The position numbers and the translations under genes are program-made. Below the pieces are notes generated by a model. It did not search any database and was not told where the DNA came from. It saw only the letters and a list, made by a program, of their open reading frames with translations. This document shows, one piece after another, positions 16,476 to 25,640 of a DNA stretch of 44,680 bases. Numbering within the stretch: position 1 is the first letter of the stretch; every line of letters starts with the position of its first letter. The stretch is from Fimbriimonas ginsengisoli. GTDB lineage: Bacteria; Armatimonadota; Fimbriimonadia; Fimbriimonadales; Fimbriimonadaceae. Location: the NCBI GenBank assembly GCA_016179045.1, contig JACOSL010000027.1, positions 1 to 44,680 on the forward strand. The letters are read 5' to 3'.

Positions 16476-18802
16476 TTTAGAGTCGCCACCGTCACGCCGT
16501 GGCCGCCTTCGCCCGGCTCGCCGTCCCGAAACGACGCCACATCCTTGTGCCGCCGCAGGCAGTCCTGGGTGAGCTTACGCAAAACGCCCTCGCCCTTGCC
16601 GTGCACGATTCGCACGGTGCTGAGCCCGGCGAGCAGCGAGTCGTCGAGGAACTTCTCCAAAATCCGCAGAGCTTCCTCGGCCCGCATCTCGCGAAGGTGC
16701 AGCTCGGTGCTCGCGGTTGCCGCTCGCTCGAAGCCGAGGTTGCGGCGCGGCGCGGTGGGTGGCGGCCTTGCGGCGGGGGTGAGCGCCCCGATCTCCACCT
16801 GCACCTTCAGGCTGCCGATCTGTACGGGCACACGCCCTCCCCGAGGCTCATCGAGCACGATGCCAGCCTGAGGATAGCCTTCGATCTTAACACTCATACC
16901 CCTCTGGATCGCGGGCGCTTCGGTGGTGGTCTTCGCTTGCGGCCGCAGCTTGCTCGTTCGGGCCTCGCCCGCCGTTTGCAGCGCGCGCAGGCGGTCGCGG
17001 GCCGCTTCGCGCGCCTGGCCTCCGCCTTGCGCCTTCAGTTCTTCGAATATCTCCGCCGCCTCAAGGCGAATTTCGCGCAAGGCACTCTCGAGTTCGGCGG
17101 CGGCGTTCGCCTGGGCCGTCTTGCGGATTTCGCTCGCTTCGGCCAGCTTGCGGGTCGCGATTTCCTCCACCTTGTGCAACTCGGCGGCACGGCGGTCGGC
17201 TTCGCTTTGCGCTTGGCGGGCGAGGCGCTGGGCTTCCTCGAGGCGCTCCAGCATTCGGGCCACATCCTGGTGCTGCTGGGACAGGTTGCCTCTCGCCCCT
17301 TCCACCACGGGCGCAGGCAGCCCGTAGCGCTCGGCAATGCGCAATGCCTGGCTCGCGCCCGGCGCACCCATCCGCAGGTGGTAGGTGGGCATGAGCGACT
17401 TGGCGTCGAACTCCATCGCCGCGTTCGTGAAGCCATCCGTCTCGTAAGCGAAAGCCTTCAACTCTCCGTAGTGGGTGCTCGCGAGCGCGCAGGCGCCGCG
17501 CGCGTGGATTTCGCTCAGGATCGATTTGGCGAGGGCGGCGCCTTCGGCGGGGTCGGTGCCGGCGCCGATCTCGTCGAGCAGCACGAGCGCCCCGGGCTGC
17601 AGCTTGCGCAGGGCCTCGGCGATGTTCTTCACGTGCCCGCTGAAGGTGGATAGCGACTGGCTGATGCTTTGCTCGTCGCCGATGTCGGCCCAGGCTTGCG
17701 CAAACGTCCCGAGCCGAAAGGCGCGCGCAGGGGGCATCAAGCCGCTTTGCGCCATCAGCACGAGCAGCCCCACCGCCTTAATCGCCACCGTCTTGCCGCC
17801 CGTGTTGGGGCCGGTAATCAGCACGCTGTCGCCCACGCCGAGCGCGATGTCGAGCGGCACCACCGTCTGGGGATCGAGCAAGGGGTGGCGGCCTCCTTCG
17901 ATCTCTACCCTCGGCGTACGCAGCCGTTCGGGCGGCGTGGCCTTAATGGCGTAGCCGAGCCGCGCCTTGGCCAGGAGCAGGTCGATCTCTCCCGAAGCGT
18001 CGATGCCCGTGGCGATATCCACCGCTTCCGCTCCCACAGCCCCCGACAACTCGCTCAGCACCCGCTCGATCTCGGCCGCTTCCGCCGCCTCGACCTCGCG
18101 CAGGGCGTTGCCCAACTGCAGCACGTCCTCTGGCTCGACGAACAGCGTCTGGCCTGTGCCGCTAGTGTCGTGAACGATGCCGCGCACCTTAGACCTGTGC
18201 TCTGCTTTCACGGGCACCACATAGCGGCCGTCTCGCACCGTGTAGATGGGATCGGAAAGCCATTCACGATGCTTGCCGCTCGTGTAGCTCTGCACGCGCT
18301 CAAGCAGCCGCGACTGCGCCGAACGCTTGCGGCGGCGCAGGGAAGCCAGTTCGGTGCTCGCCGCGTCTCGAACCTCGCCGTTGGGTTCGAGGCTTTCGTG
18401 AAGGCGCGACTCCAGGGATCGAAGCTCGGGAAGCAGGTCGCCAAGGATGGCAAGGCGACCGCCGGCGACGCCAAGCTTGGCCACTGTCTCCAGGTAGCTC
18501 TTGAGCGCTCGCATCGCCGCTAGGCTCTCGCCCACCCAGAACAGCTCCTGGCCGCCGAGCGCGCCGCCTTTGGAGGCCCTTTGCGCGGCTTGGCGCAAGT
18601 CTCTGATCGCACCCAGCGAGGGCGGGCCGGCGGCGGCAAGTGCCTGGTAGGCCCTGGCGGTCTCGGCAAGTGCCTGCCATACCGACTCCTCATCGAACCC
18701 GGGCCGCACCTCTTGGGCAAGCGCCGCGCCGAGCGCAGTTTCGCATTGCGAGACGAGGCGCTCGATGATCGCATCGAATTCCAGGACCTTGAGGGCGTGC
18801 AT
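16472..18802 (-). CDS. mutS2: Endonuclease MutS2 / recombination suppressor
   Basis: A 776-residue MutS2. Residues 1-300 are the core/lever region; Walker A GPNTGGKT is at 331-338, with the Walker B DEIGAGTDPAEGAALA and the STHYGELKAFA signature after it. A long coiled coil (EEAQRLARQAQSEADRRAAE) is followed by a KOW-like segment and a C-terminal Smr domain (LHLREMRAEEALRILEKFL, then IVHGKGEGVLRKL), which has nuclease activity in homologues. MutS2 acts on branched DNA and, in some bacteria, on collided ribosomes. ATG 18802 (MHALKVLEFDAII) matches the family N-terminus; the frame stays open 81 codons upstream, but that part looks non-coding. Confidence 0.95.
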   Translation of the reverse strand: MHALKVLEFDAIIERLVSQCETALGAALAQEVRPGFDEESVWQALAETARAYQALAAAGPPSLGAIRDLRQAAQRASKGGALGGQELFWVGESLAAMRALKSYLETVAKLGVAGGRLAILGDLLPELRSLESRLHESLEPNGEVRDAASTELASLRRRKRSAQSRLLERVQSYTSGKHREWLSDPIYTVRDGRYVVPVKAEHRSKVRGIVHDTSGTGQTLFVEPEDVLQLGNALREVEAAEAAEIERVLSELSGAVGAEAVDIATGIDASGEIDLLLAKARLGYAIKATPPERLRTPRVEIEGGRHPLLDPQTVVPLDIALGVGDSVLITGPNTGGKTVAIKAVGLLVLMAQSGLMPPARAFRLGTFAQAWADIGDEQSISQSLSTFSGHVKNIAEALRKLQPGALVLLDEIGAGTDPAEGAALAKSILSEIHARGACALASTHYGELKAFAYETDGFTNAAMEFDAKSLMPTYHLRMGAPGASQALRIAERYGLPAPVVEGARGNLSQQHQDVARMLERLEEAQRLARQAQSEADRRAAELHKVEEIATRKLAEASEIRKTAQANAAAELESALREIRLEAAEIFEELKAQGGGQAREAARDRLRALQTAGEARTSKLRPQAKTTTEAPAIQRGMSVKIEGYPQAGIVLDEPRGGRVPVQIGSLKVQVEIGALTPAARPPPTAPRRNLGFERAATASTELHLREMRAEEALRILEKFLDDSLLAGLSTVRIVHGKGEGVLRKLTQDCLRRHKDVASFRDGEPGEGGHGVTVATLK

Positions 18803-18883
18803 GGTCGCTCTGGGTTCATTCTGGCAGCCGGGCGCCGGGACCGCGCGCGACGCGCCAAGTCGGTGAGCCATCATAGAACCGTG

Positions 18884-19573
18884 ATGCTTGCCCTCATAGC
18901 CGCCGCTCTGATCCCAACTCAGATCGCTCCGCCCGCCGACGCCAAGACGGTCGAACTCATCCCGACCGACGATCTGTGGGTGTATCCGCATGCCTCCGAC
19001 CCCCAGTCGGACGACTACCTGCGCTGTTGGGGTGCGGGCGGGCACAGCGTCGGTCCCGAGGCGCAGGAGGGCGAAATCTCCTACAGCTATCTGCGGTTCG
19101 ACGTGTCCGGGTTGCCGAGCGGCAAGCTCACCGCCGTCAAGCTCGTCCTAACCCATGTCGCCAATCCTGGCTTCACCCTCGATCTAGCCAAGGCGAGCCC
19201 CCTTGAGGTTCGACCCGTTTCCGCCGCGTTCTCGGAGAAGAATTGGGTGTTCGAGAACGTGTCGTCGGTGGCCCCAAAGGGCGACAAAGACAGCCTTTAC
19301 GGGTGGGTAGCACCGAACAGCCTGCCCGAGGACGGCAAGGAGTTCACCCTGGAGATCGACTTGCTTAAGGGGCCGGGCGGCTTTGCCGCTGCGCTCGCGG
19401 CGGCCGCCAAGACGCAGGAGATGGCTTTGGCCCTCGCGCTGACCTCGACGATCGACCCATCTTCGAGCGGCATGCGCTCGGTGTACAAGGTGTTTTCCAA
19501 GGACGGCCCGAAGGAGAAGCGGCCGGTGCTGAGGCTGACTTACGAGGGCGAGATGGTCGCCATAATTCAGTGA
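18884..19573 (+). CDS. Secreted DNRLRE-like beta domain protein
   Basis: A 229-residue exported protein. ATG 18884 (or the adjacent GTG 18881) begins a signal peptide, MLALIAAALIPTQIAPPADA. The body is a single all-beta domain, with SYLRFDVSGLPSGKLTAVKL, then LVLTHV, and the end KRPVLRLTYEG, the layout of DNRLRE-type carbohydrate- or cell-surface-associated domains. It has a divergent start relative to mutS2 with an 81-bp gap, and its stop overlaps the start of the PQQ dehydrogenase gene (GTGA). The two envelope proteins are probably made together. Confidence 0.72.
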   Translation: MLALIAAALIPTQIAPPADAKTVELIPTDDLWVYPHASDPQSDDYLRCWGAGGHSVGPEAQEGEISYSYLRFDVSGLPSGKLTAVKLVLTHVANPGFTLDLAKASPLEVRPVSAAFSEKNWVFENVSSVAPKGDKDSLYGWVAPNSLPEDGKEFTLEIDLLKGPGGFAAALAAAAKTQEMALALALTSTIDPSSSGMRSVYKVFSKDGPKEKRPVLRLTYEGEMVAIIQ

Positions 19574-21078
19574 AAACCCCAATTGCAGCCGGGTTGGCGG
19601 CATTTGCCGGTATCGCGACCTTGATATGGAGTTGCGGCGACGCGCAACGGGCGGAGGCGCCGTTGCCAAAGAGGCCCAAAGCCTCGGCTAAGGGCGTCCC
19701 AGCCCCTAAGCCATACGCTTTCCGGGTGACCGTCACCCAGGTCTACATGGACAACTGCAGCCATTGTCACGGCGACAACGGCGAGGGAGGCGGCGCCGGA
19801 TCGGCAACCCTGCTCACGAAAGAGCTCTTCGACCAGGCCCACGATCGCGGCTTCTTCGATGCGATCAAGGATGGGGTGCCCGACCGCGCGATGCCGGCGT
19901 ATGGCGGCGTTTGGCCGGACAATATGATTTGGGGCCTGGTCGTTCACATACGCGAGCTGCAGGCGAAGGCTCTCCGCGCCAAGTACGGCTCTCCCAAGCC
20001 CGATGCCAAGGGCATCTACCACTCGAAGCATCACAATTTCAAGATGGAGACCGTCATCAAGGAGGGGCTGGGTCTCTCGACGCCTTGGGCAATCGATTGG
20101 CTGCCCGACGGGAAAATGCTTATCACCAACCGGCCGGGCGCACTGGTCGTATTCGAGAAAGGCGCGCTCCGGCCGGTAGAGGGGGTTCCCACCTCCATCC
20201 AACTTGGCCAGGGCGGTTTGCTCGATATCACCGTTCATCCGGACTACAAATCGAATGGCTGGATCTACATGGCCTATGCGGAGCCGGACGAGAAAGGCGC
20301 GGCGATGACCAAGATTGTGCGCGGCAAGCTCGTGTTTGGCAAACGCATCAGATGGACGAGCCAGCAGACCATCTTCCAGGCCCCTAAGGACTCCTACAAC
20401 AAGTCCGGGAATCACTTCGGAAGCCGGATCGTGTTCGACGGCAAAAGGCACATCTACTTCAGCATCGGCGAGCGAGGGCAGCAGGATCTGGCCCAGGACC
20501 CAGGCAAGCCCAACGGCAAGATTTTCCGGGTCAACGAGGATGGGACCGTGCCGCCGGATAACCCCTTCTTGGGTGGCAAGGGCCTTCCGGAAGTGTGGTC
20601 GTACGGGCACCGCAACCCTCAGGGTTTGGCCATCGACCTGAACGGCAACGTGTTCGATACCGAGCACGGACCCCGTGGCGGCGACGAATTCAATCTAATC
20701 AAGAAGGGCGCGAATTATGGCTGGCCCAAGGCCATATATTCGATCAACTACGACGACGTGCCCATGACCTTTCCTTGGCCCCGCGACGGGGTGGCCTACG
20801 AGGCGCCGCTGCTTCGATGGTTGCCATCTTGCGCCACTTGCGGCCTCGCTGTTGTGAGGGGCCCCAAGTTTGGCAAGTGGAAGGGCGACCTTCTTGCCGG
20901 CGGCCTCGCCGGCAAGAACCTGGACCGAATCCGCGTGAAGGGGGGGAAGGTTGTCGAGCACGAGGAGTTGCTGCAGGGCATGGGCCGGGTCCGGGACGTC
21001 GCCTACGGCCCCGACGGGGCGATTTACCTCGTGCTCAATGGCCCCGACGAGGTCGATCGTCTGGTCGAGGCTCCCTGA
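19570..21078 (+). CDS. Cytochrome c - PQQ-dependent sugar dehydrogenase fusion
   Basis: A 502-residue exported protein. The N-terminus has a signal ending IWSC at residue 22, a possible lipoprotein site. A cytochrome c domain follows, with CSHCH at 63-67 and a likely axial Met108 in RAMPAYG. Residues 150-500 form a six-bladed PQQ-dependent aldose dehydrogenase propeller with KSGNHFGSRIVFDG (catalytic-type His), WSYGHRNPQGLAIDLNGNVF and TEHGPRGGDEFNLI. Sugar oxidation electrons can pass to the fused heme. An extra SCATCG near residue 420 is unusual in this fold. The GTG start overlaps the previous stop. Confidence 0.87.
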   Translation: MKTPIAAGLAAFAGIATLIWSCGDAQRAEAPLPKRPKASAKGVPAPKPYAFRVTVTQVYMDNCSHCHGDNGEGGGAGSATLLTKELFDQAHDRGFFDAIKDGVPDRAMPAYGGVWPDNMIWGLVVHIRELQAKALRAKYGSPKPDAKGIYHSKHHNFKMETVIKEGLGLSTPWAIDWLPDGKMLITNRPGALVVFEKGALRPVEGVPTSIQLGQGGLLDITVHPDYKSNGWIYMAYAEPDEKGAAMTKIVRGKLVFGKRIRWTSQQTIFQAPKDSYNKSGNHFGSRIVFDGKRHIYFSIGERGQQDLAQDPGKPNGKIFRVNEDGTVPPDNPFLGGKGLPEVWSYGHRNPQGLAIDLNGNVFDTEHGPRGGDEFNLIKKGANYGWPKAIYSINYDDVPMTFPWPRDGVAYEAPLLRWLPSCATCGLAVVRGPKFGKWKGDLLAGGLAGKNLDRIRVKGGKVVEHEELLQGMGRVRDVAYGPDGAIYLVLNGPDEVDRLVEAP

Positions 21079-21158
21079 GGCACTCGGCTTGCTCCGAACG
21101 TGTCTCTGTAGCCTCGCACCAAGGTGTGGCCGAGGCATGAAAAATGAGGGGAGGGCGC

Positions 21159-22184
21159 CTAGTCGAACAAGAACACGACTTTGCCCGCCTGCCCCGCCTT
21201 CATGAGTTCCATCGCCTTGGCGAACTCGGTGTAGTGCATCTCGTGGGTGACCACGGGGCTGACGTCGAGCCCGCCGCGCAGCAACTCGCCCATCTGGACC
21301 CACGTCTGCCACAGCCTGCGCCCAACTATGCCCTGCACGTCGATGCCCTTCATGATCGCCTGGTTCACTTCGAAGGGCTGCACGTTTTCATGAAACAGCC
21401 CGAGCAGGCTCAGGCGTCCGCCTGGGCGCGTGTGGCGGACGCCGATGCCTAGCTGGCTGGGGTGGCCGGACATCTCCAGCGTGGCGTCGAACCCCCCCGG
21501 CGCCTGCTCCATCAGCTGCATTTCGATGTCGGGCGAGCGGGGATCGAGCACGCGGTCGACGCCGATCTTGCAGGCAAGATCGATCCGGTAGGGGCTGATC
21601 TCGGTGCCGACCACCTTGGCCGCCCCAAGCGCGTGGCAGATCTTCACTGCGAAAAGACCGATCGGGCCCATCCCGGTGATCAGAATCGACTGGCCCTTGA
21701 CCGGCCCCGCCATGACGGTGTGCACCGCGTTGCCGAGCGCGTCCTGAAAGGCGGCGATCCTCTTGGGCACGCTGCGGTCGGTGGGGCGGGCGTTGTCCTC
21801 GGGGATCACGACGAATTCGGCAAAGCCGCCGTCGACGTCCACCCCGAGCAGGCGCGTGTTCACGCACACGTGGCCCTGGCCCTCGCGGCACTGGCGGCAG
21901 CGCCCGCATACCACGTGCGATTCGCTTGCCACGAAGTCGCCAACTTTGCGGCTTTCGACACCGGGGCCGACCTCGACGATCGTGCCGCAGAACTCATGCC
22001 CGATGATGCGGGGCGGATGGATGCGGGAGGCGGCCCAAGGGTCCCACGAGTAGATGTGGAGGTCGGTGCCGCAGACCGAGGCGGCTTCGAGCTTGATCTT
22101 GACCGCGCCGGGCCGGACCTCGGGCTCGGGCGCGTCGACGATCTCGACCCCCGGCGCGGGCCGGACCTTCGCGATGGCTTTCAC
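21159..22184 (-). CDS. tdh: L-threonine 3-dehydrogenase
   Basis: A 341-residue zinc-dependent medium-chain dehydrogenase oxidising L-threonine to 2-amino-3-ketobutyrate, the same length as the E. coli enzyme. Catalytic zinc ligands are in ASVCGTDLHIY and GHEFCGTIVEVG. The structural zinc lobe is CGRCRQCREGQGHVC. The Rossmann loop GMGPIGLFAVKICHALGA binds NAD. The Tdh-specific DALGNAVHTVM and GLFHENVQPFEVNQAIMKG are present. No 2-amino-3-ketobutyrate ligase (kbl) flanks it here. Confidence 0.92.
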   Translation of the reverse strand: MKAIAKVRPAPGVEIVDAPEPEVRPGAVKIKLEAASVCGTDLHIYSWDPWAASRIHPPRIIGHEFCGTIVEVGPGVESRKVGDFVASESHVVCGRCRQCREGQGHVCVNTRLLGVDVDGGFAEFVVIPEDNARPTDRSVPKRIAAFQDALGNAVHTVMAGPVKGQSILITGMGPIGLFAVKICHALGAAKVVGTEISPYRIDLACKIGVDRVLDPRSPDIEMQLMEQAPGGFDATLEMSGHPSQLGIGVRHTRPGGRLSLLGLFHENVQPFEVNQAIMKGIDVQGIVGRRLWQTWVQMGELLRGGLDVSPVVTHEMHYTEFAKAMELMKAGQAGKVVFLFD

Positions 22185-22235
22185 GGAAGGCTGAGTTTAC
22201 ACGGCTGCGTTGGAGGAACCTTGAACGCGGGCGGG

Positions 22236-22886
22236 TCAGCGCGGGTGCACTTCGTGCCGAACGCTTGGGTCAGATAGGTACCACTCAGCGTCGAGAAACC
22301 GACGGGAGTGATGCAAGTTTCGCCTGAAAGTCCACTCGACCACATACGATCCAGCCCCGTCACTTCCGCACATCGTCACCGTGAGCCGCCTCCCGCCTTT
22401 TGAGATTGTCCCGCTCACGTACTCACTTGGCGCGCCCTTTTCTAGGTCGTCGTTGAACGCCGGCTCGAGCAAGTCATCAAAAAGGCGTGAGGGAACTGGC
22501 CAACGCCGGCCATCGACTGTGACCGACAGTGAAATCAACTCGGTGCGCGGACGAACATGCCGGCCCGGATCCATTCCCTTAACGCTCCCATTAATGGCAG
22601 AATCCAGGCCCTTGAAGGTGATTCGCCTCGATCCGCGCACAAAGCCCGGGTAGTGCCAAGGCAGCCAGTCGCTGTCCTTTGAGGCTGGAGATGTGACCCA
22701 TACCACCTTTCGATGACTCGCCCCGAACTTCGCCTGCTCGAAGCGAACGCTGAACGTATGGCCGTGGCCGCGCCCTCGCAATGTATACACGCGCGGCCCG
22801 TTCCAGTCCAGGCGTTGCAGGACAAGAGCCCGAGAAGGAGCTAGCGCTGGTCTAACGGCGAACAGGAAAACGAGCGACGCGCACAT
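22236..22886 (-). CDS. Exported protein of unknown function
   Basis: A 216-residue protein I do not recognise. From ATG 22886 it starts MCASLVFLFAVRPALAPSRA, a plausible signal peptide. The mature part contains paired basic and aromatic stretches (FRRNLHHSRRFLDAEWYL) and a GGRRLTVTMCGSDGAGSYVV strand region, suggesting a small beta-rich domain. The frame also opens at ATG 22940, only 9 bases past the tRNA CCA end, which is less likely to be the true start. It follows tRNA-Val on the same strand and may be read through from it. Confidence 0.55.
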   Translation of the reverse strand: MCASLVFLFAVRPALAPSRALVLQRLDWNGPRVYTLRGRGHGHTFSVRFEQAKFGASHRKVVWVTSPASKDSDWLPWHYPGFVRGSRRITFKGLDSAINGSVKGMDPGRHVRPRTELISLSVTVDGRRWPVPSRLFDDLLEPAFNDDLEKGAPSEYVSGTISKGGRRLTVTMCGSDGAGSYVVEWTFRRNLHHSRRFLDAEWYLSDPSVRHEVHPR

Positions 22887-22948
22887 ACGCGCGGTTAGTT
22901 GACGCGGCCGTCCTGGCCATGAGGTGCACGCGGTCGTCATCGGCGCGG

Positions 22949-23023
22949 TGGTGGGCGGTACAGGATTTGAACCTGTGACTTCTTCGGTGTGAACGAAGCG
23001 CTCTACCGCTGAGCTAACCGCCC
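22949..23023 (-). tRNA. tRNA-Val (anticodon CAC), CCA encoded
   Basis: Read on the minus strand, the 7-bp acceptor GGGCGGT pairs with ACCGCCC. The D arm is GCTC-AGCGGTA-GAGC, the anticodon arm CTTCG-TTCACAC-CGAAG gives anticodon CAC (reads GUG), the variable loop is AAGTC, and the T arm is ACAGG-TTCAAAT-CCTGT. The discriminator A at 22952 is followed by a genomically encoded CCA (22949-22951). All stems are fully paired. Confidence 0.97.
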
Positions 23024-23116
23024 GGGAGCGGGTGCATCATACCAGACGTGCCGCGGGTTCTCGGATGCCGCCGGACACCGTGTGCTAATCATGGGCCTTG
23101 CGCGACTGGAAGCAGC

Positions 23117-23566
23117 CTAGAAATAGAGTCTGCGCGTCTTGGGGAGCAGCAGATACAGCATCGCAAGCAAGGGCGGCAGGCCCAGCCAGAGGAATTCGCG
23201 CACGCCCGTTTGGAGGCTGAAGCGCGCGAACGGCCACGCGAGTGCGGCAAGGCAGGCCAGGCTCGCCCACCAACCGAGGCGACTCCCGGCTAGCAGGCGG
23301 AAGCCGATGAAGGAGTTCAGCAAGATTCCGACCACCCAAACGCCAACGACGATGATTGCCTGTTGCGATTCGTGAGTCTTCACGTTCTTCAGCGACAAGA
23401 ATTGGCTTGCGGATGAGACGACGGCCTTCGTTGACCAAATACCCATTCGCTGACCGTTGAGGGTGACGAGAGCCGTGGCTAGCAGGGCCACCGTCAGCAA
23501 GAAGAGTAGGACCGAGGAAACGAAGAAGTGGCTGTACGCGATCAGGCGAATGCCTGCGGGCATCAT
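23117..23566 (-). CDS. Four-helix membrane protein of unknown function
   Basis: A 149-residue integral membrane protein beginning MMPAGIRLIAYSHFFVSSV, with four hydrophobic helices (around residues 12-37, 70-90, 95-112 and 118-140). A frame extension to 23653 would add a very basic 29-residue leader and is less plausible. No catalytic motif is visible. It is divergent from the sulfotransferase at 23741. Confidence 0.55.
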   Translation of the reverse strand: MMPAGIRLIAYSHFFVSSVLLFLLTVALLATALVTLNGQRMGIWSTKAVVSSASQFLSLKNVKTHESQQAIIVVGVWVVGILLNSFIGFRLLAGSRLGWWASLACLAALAWPFARFSLQTGVREFLWLGLPPLLAMLYLLLPKTRRLYF

Positions 23567-23740
23567 CCTCGCCTTTCGGCGTCGCGATGGAATGTTAGCG
23601 ACCGCCCGATGTCGCTTGCTTTTCAACGATTGCGTTCGCGCCTGCGTCGCCACACAACGAGAGACGACCGGGACTGCCGGGGCGCGTCCGGCCCAGGAGG
23701 GGCGACTTCACGCCAAGCCGCACCTGGGTATATTCGCCGA

Positions 23741-24376
23741 ATGTCGCTGAAGGTCATAGGCGCGGAGGTCGGGAGAACCGGCACCTACTCCCTCAAGCTC
23801 GCGCTCGAGCGCTTGCTCGGAGGGCCGTGCTACCACATGGTCGAAGTGTTCGAGCAACCGGAGCATGTGCCCATGTGGCACGCCGCCGCCAAGGGCGAGG
23901 CGGTCGATTGGGATGGCCTGTTCGAGGGCTATTCGGCGGCGGTGGATTGGCCGGCCTCCGCGTTCTGGCCCGAACTGAGCCGCGCCTACCCCGAGGCGGT
24001 CATCGTGCTTTCAAAACGAAGCTCCGATTCGTGGTGGTCGAGCGCGAGCGAGACCATCTTCTCGACGATAGACGCGCGAAAGGGCGGCGATCACCCCGAC
24101 TGGTATGAGATGGTGATGGCCATCTTCGATGCCCGATTCACCTGCGATCTACAAGACCGCGAGGCGTGCGTTCGAGCCTACGAGCGCCACAACGCCGAGG
24201 TCGAGCGCACCGCACCCGCCGATCGGCTCGTGGTGTGGGAGGCGAAGGACGGCTGGGCGCCGCGGTGCAGTGCGCTTAGCATGCCCGTGCCCGATGAGCC
24301 GTTCCCCCACAGCAACACGAAGGAAGAGTTCATCGCTCGAACCGCCGCATTCCAGGCCGAAGCGGCGAGCAAGTAG
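23741..24376 (+). CDS. Sulfotransferase-like P-loop protein (Sulfotransfer_4 type)
   Basis: A 211-residue protein with the loop GAEVGRTGTYSLKLALERLL near its N-terminus, the form of the PAPS-binding loop seen in the 'NAD-dependent epimerase/sulfotransferase' group 4 family. A later PEAVIVLSKRSSDSWWSSAS segment matches the 3'-phosphate-binding R-S-x-x-x-W element. It differs clearly from the tandem pair at 13-15 kb. Acceptor unknown. Confidence 0.75.
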   Translation: MSLKVIGAEVGRTGTYSLKLALERLLGGPCYHMVEVFEQPEHVPMWHAAAKGEAVDWDGLFEGYSAAVDWPASAFWPELSRAYPEAVIVLSKRSSDSWWSSASETIFSTIDARKGGDHPDWYEMVMAIFDARFTCDLQDREACVRAYERHNAEVERTAPADRLVVWEAKDGWAPRCSALSMPVPDEPFPHSNTKEEFIARTAAFQAEAASK

Positions 24377-24412
24377 GGCTCAACAAGAGGTGCGATCCGT
24401 CATCATAGAGCC

Positions 24413-24988
24413 ATGGCAGAACGAATCACATTCTTCACTATCGCCGCCCTGGGCGCAGCGATCGCCCTCGCCGGATGCCAGCGTAGCGTGGTCGGCCCCG
24501 ATGGCAGTCGGGTCGACTCAAACGGCAACCAGACCACGATCGAGACCCCGGAGGGCAAGGCCACCTTCAACAACGATAGCGGCTCGATGCATATCCAGAC
24601 CAAGGAAGGGGCGATGGATATCACCTCCAAGAATGGAACGACCGTAGCCAAGGACTCGAAGGGAAACACAACTGAGATCAACGCTTCCGTCTCCGAACTG
24701 GACCTTGGCGTGCCGTTTTATCCAGGCAGCGCCGAGGCGCAAGGCGGGATGAAGGTGAAGCAGGAGGGCAAGACTCTCTCCCATTCGATCCGCGAAACCG
24801 CCGACGCCCCCCAGAAGGTGATCGACTTCTACACCGCCAAGCTCGGCAAGCCCGACTCGACCTTCGCGACCGGGCCCATGTCGATGGCGGTCTGGGAAAA
24901 GGACAAGAAGCGGAAGGTTTCAGTCACCGCTACGCAGGACGAGAAGAAGGACAAGACCACGGTGATGGTGTCGGTCGAGCAGTCGTAG
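24413..24988 (+). CDS. Lipoprotein of unknown function
   Basis: A 191-residue exported lipoprotein with signal MAERITFFTIAALGAAIALA and lipobox LAGC (Cys22). Residues 25-90 are a polar, repeat-like beta stretch in which D-G/N-G turns recur (GPDGSRVDSNGNQTT; KEGAMDITSKNGTT). Residues 95-190 form a small alpha/beta domain beginning LDLGVPFYPGSAEAQGG and including ADAPQKVIDFYTAKLGKP, a layout common in uncharacterised envelope proteins. Function unknown. Confidence 0.7.
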   Translation: MAERITFFTIAALGAAIALAGCQRSVVGPDGSRVDSNGNQTTIETPEGKATFNNDSGSMHIQTKEGAMDITSKNGTTVAKDSKGNTTEINASVSELDLGVPFYPGSAEAQGGMKVKQEGKTLSHSIRETADAPQKVIDFYTAKLGKPDSTFATGPMSMAVWEKDKKRKVSVTATQDEKKDKTTVMVSVEQS

Positions 24989-25007
24989 CCGATTGCCGGC
25001 AGTTGTT

Positions 25008-25086
25008 CTTCTTGGTGCGCTCGCCCCGATCTGATCGGGACTCGCTTGCCATTTCTTCCTGGGCGCCATCCATGGCGCCCCCAGTC
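25008..25086 (-). repeat. Dispersed intergenic repeat, diverged copy
   Basis: Reads as a shortened, inverted relative of the copies at 28848 and 40671. It has the same order of a GCTCGCCCCG block, an ACTCGCTTGCC block and then the hairpin GGCGCCATCCATGGCGCC at about 25067-25085, matching the family's GGACGCCA-N4-TGGCGTCC hairpin in position. Divergence is substantial. Confidence 0.55.
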
Positions 25087-25199
25087 CGACGATAGTTAGA
25101 CAACGGTCCGACAATTGTTAGGCGATCGTTCGACAATTTTCGCTAATCGTCCGGCCACCTGAGACGTCGTTCATACTTCCAGCCGGGAGGAACCTCACG

Positions 25200-25640
25200 A
25201 TGAAGTGGATCACCAGAGAGAACGCCAACGTCGACCGCATCGCCTGCCCGTGGTTGGTCAAGCGGTTCGTGGATTCCGACGCCGAGTTTTTGTATGTGCC
25301 GCGCGATGACGTCATGCGCGTCGCCGCCGAGACGGGGGCGATTCCCTACGACGTGCCGAACGTCGAGCTCGGCCACGTCGACGGGCGGTGCTCGTTCGAC
25401 AGCATCCTGCTCAAATACAAGCTGACCAGCGACCCCGCCCTTGTCGAACTCGCGAAGATCGTGCACGCCGCCGACGTGAAGGACGACAGGGAGACGAGCC
25501 CCGAGGGCCACGGGCTGTACGCCATCGCCCATGGGTTCGCGGTGGTGCATGGGTTCGACGACCACAAGAAGATCGAGCTCGAGACGCCCATGTACGACGC
25601 GCTTTACGCTTGGTGCCAGAAGAAAGTGAGCGCGCCCTAG
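25200..25640 (+). CDS. ChrB-type chromate resistance protein (C-terminal domain form)
   Basis: A 146-residue protein matching the chromate-resistance ChrB C-terminal domain: KWITRENANVDRIACPWLVK at the start, then FLYVPRDDV, AIPYDVPNVELGHVDGRCSF and YDALYAWC at the end. In characterised systems ChrB is a regulator or helper of the ChrA chromate efflux pump; the stand-alone C-terminal form is common and less understood. A strong GGGAGGAA lies upstream of the ATG. The next gene starts directly after the stop. Confidence 0.85.
   Translation: MKWITRENANVDRIACPWLVKRFVDSDAEFLYVPRDDVMRVAAETGAIPYDVPNVELGHVDGRCSFDSILLKYKLTSDPALVELAKIVHAADVKDDRETSPEGHGLYAIAHGFAVVHGFDDHKKIELETPMYDALYAWCQKKVSAP

Noticed and set aside
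16499..17653. Plus-strand open frame inside mutS2
   Set aside because: Shadow of the MutS2 coding frame; the product is Arg/Leu/Gly-rich with no motif.
21079..21158. Intrinsic terminator between the sugar dehydrogenase and tdh
   Set aside because: GCCTCG ... CGAGGC can pair, but the inner part is irregular and there is no T tract on either strand.
22900..23100. tRNA-Val as an integration site of a genomic island
   Set aside because: No integrase, no direct repeat of the tRNA 3' end and no compositional break nearby.
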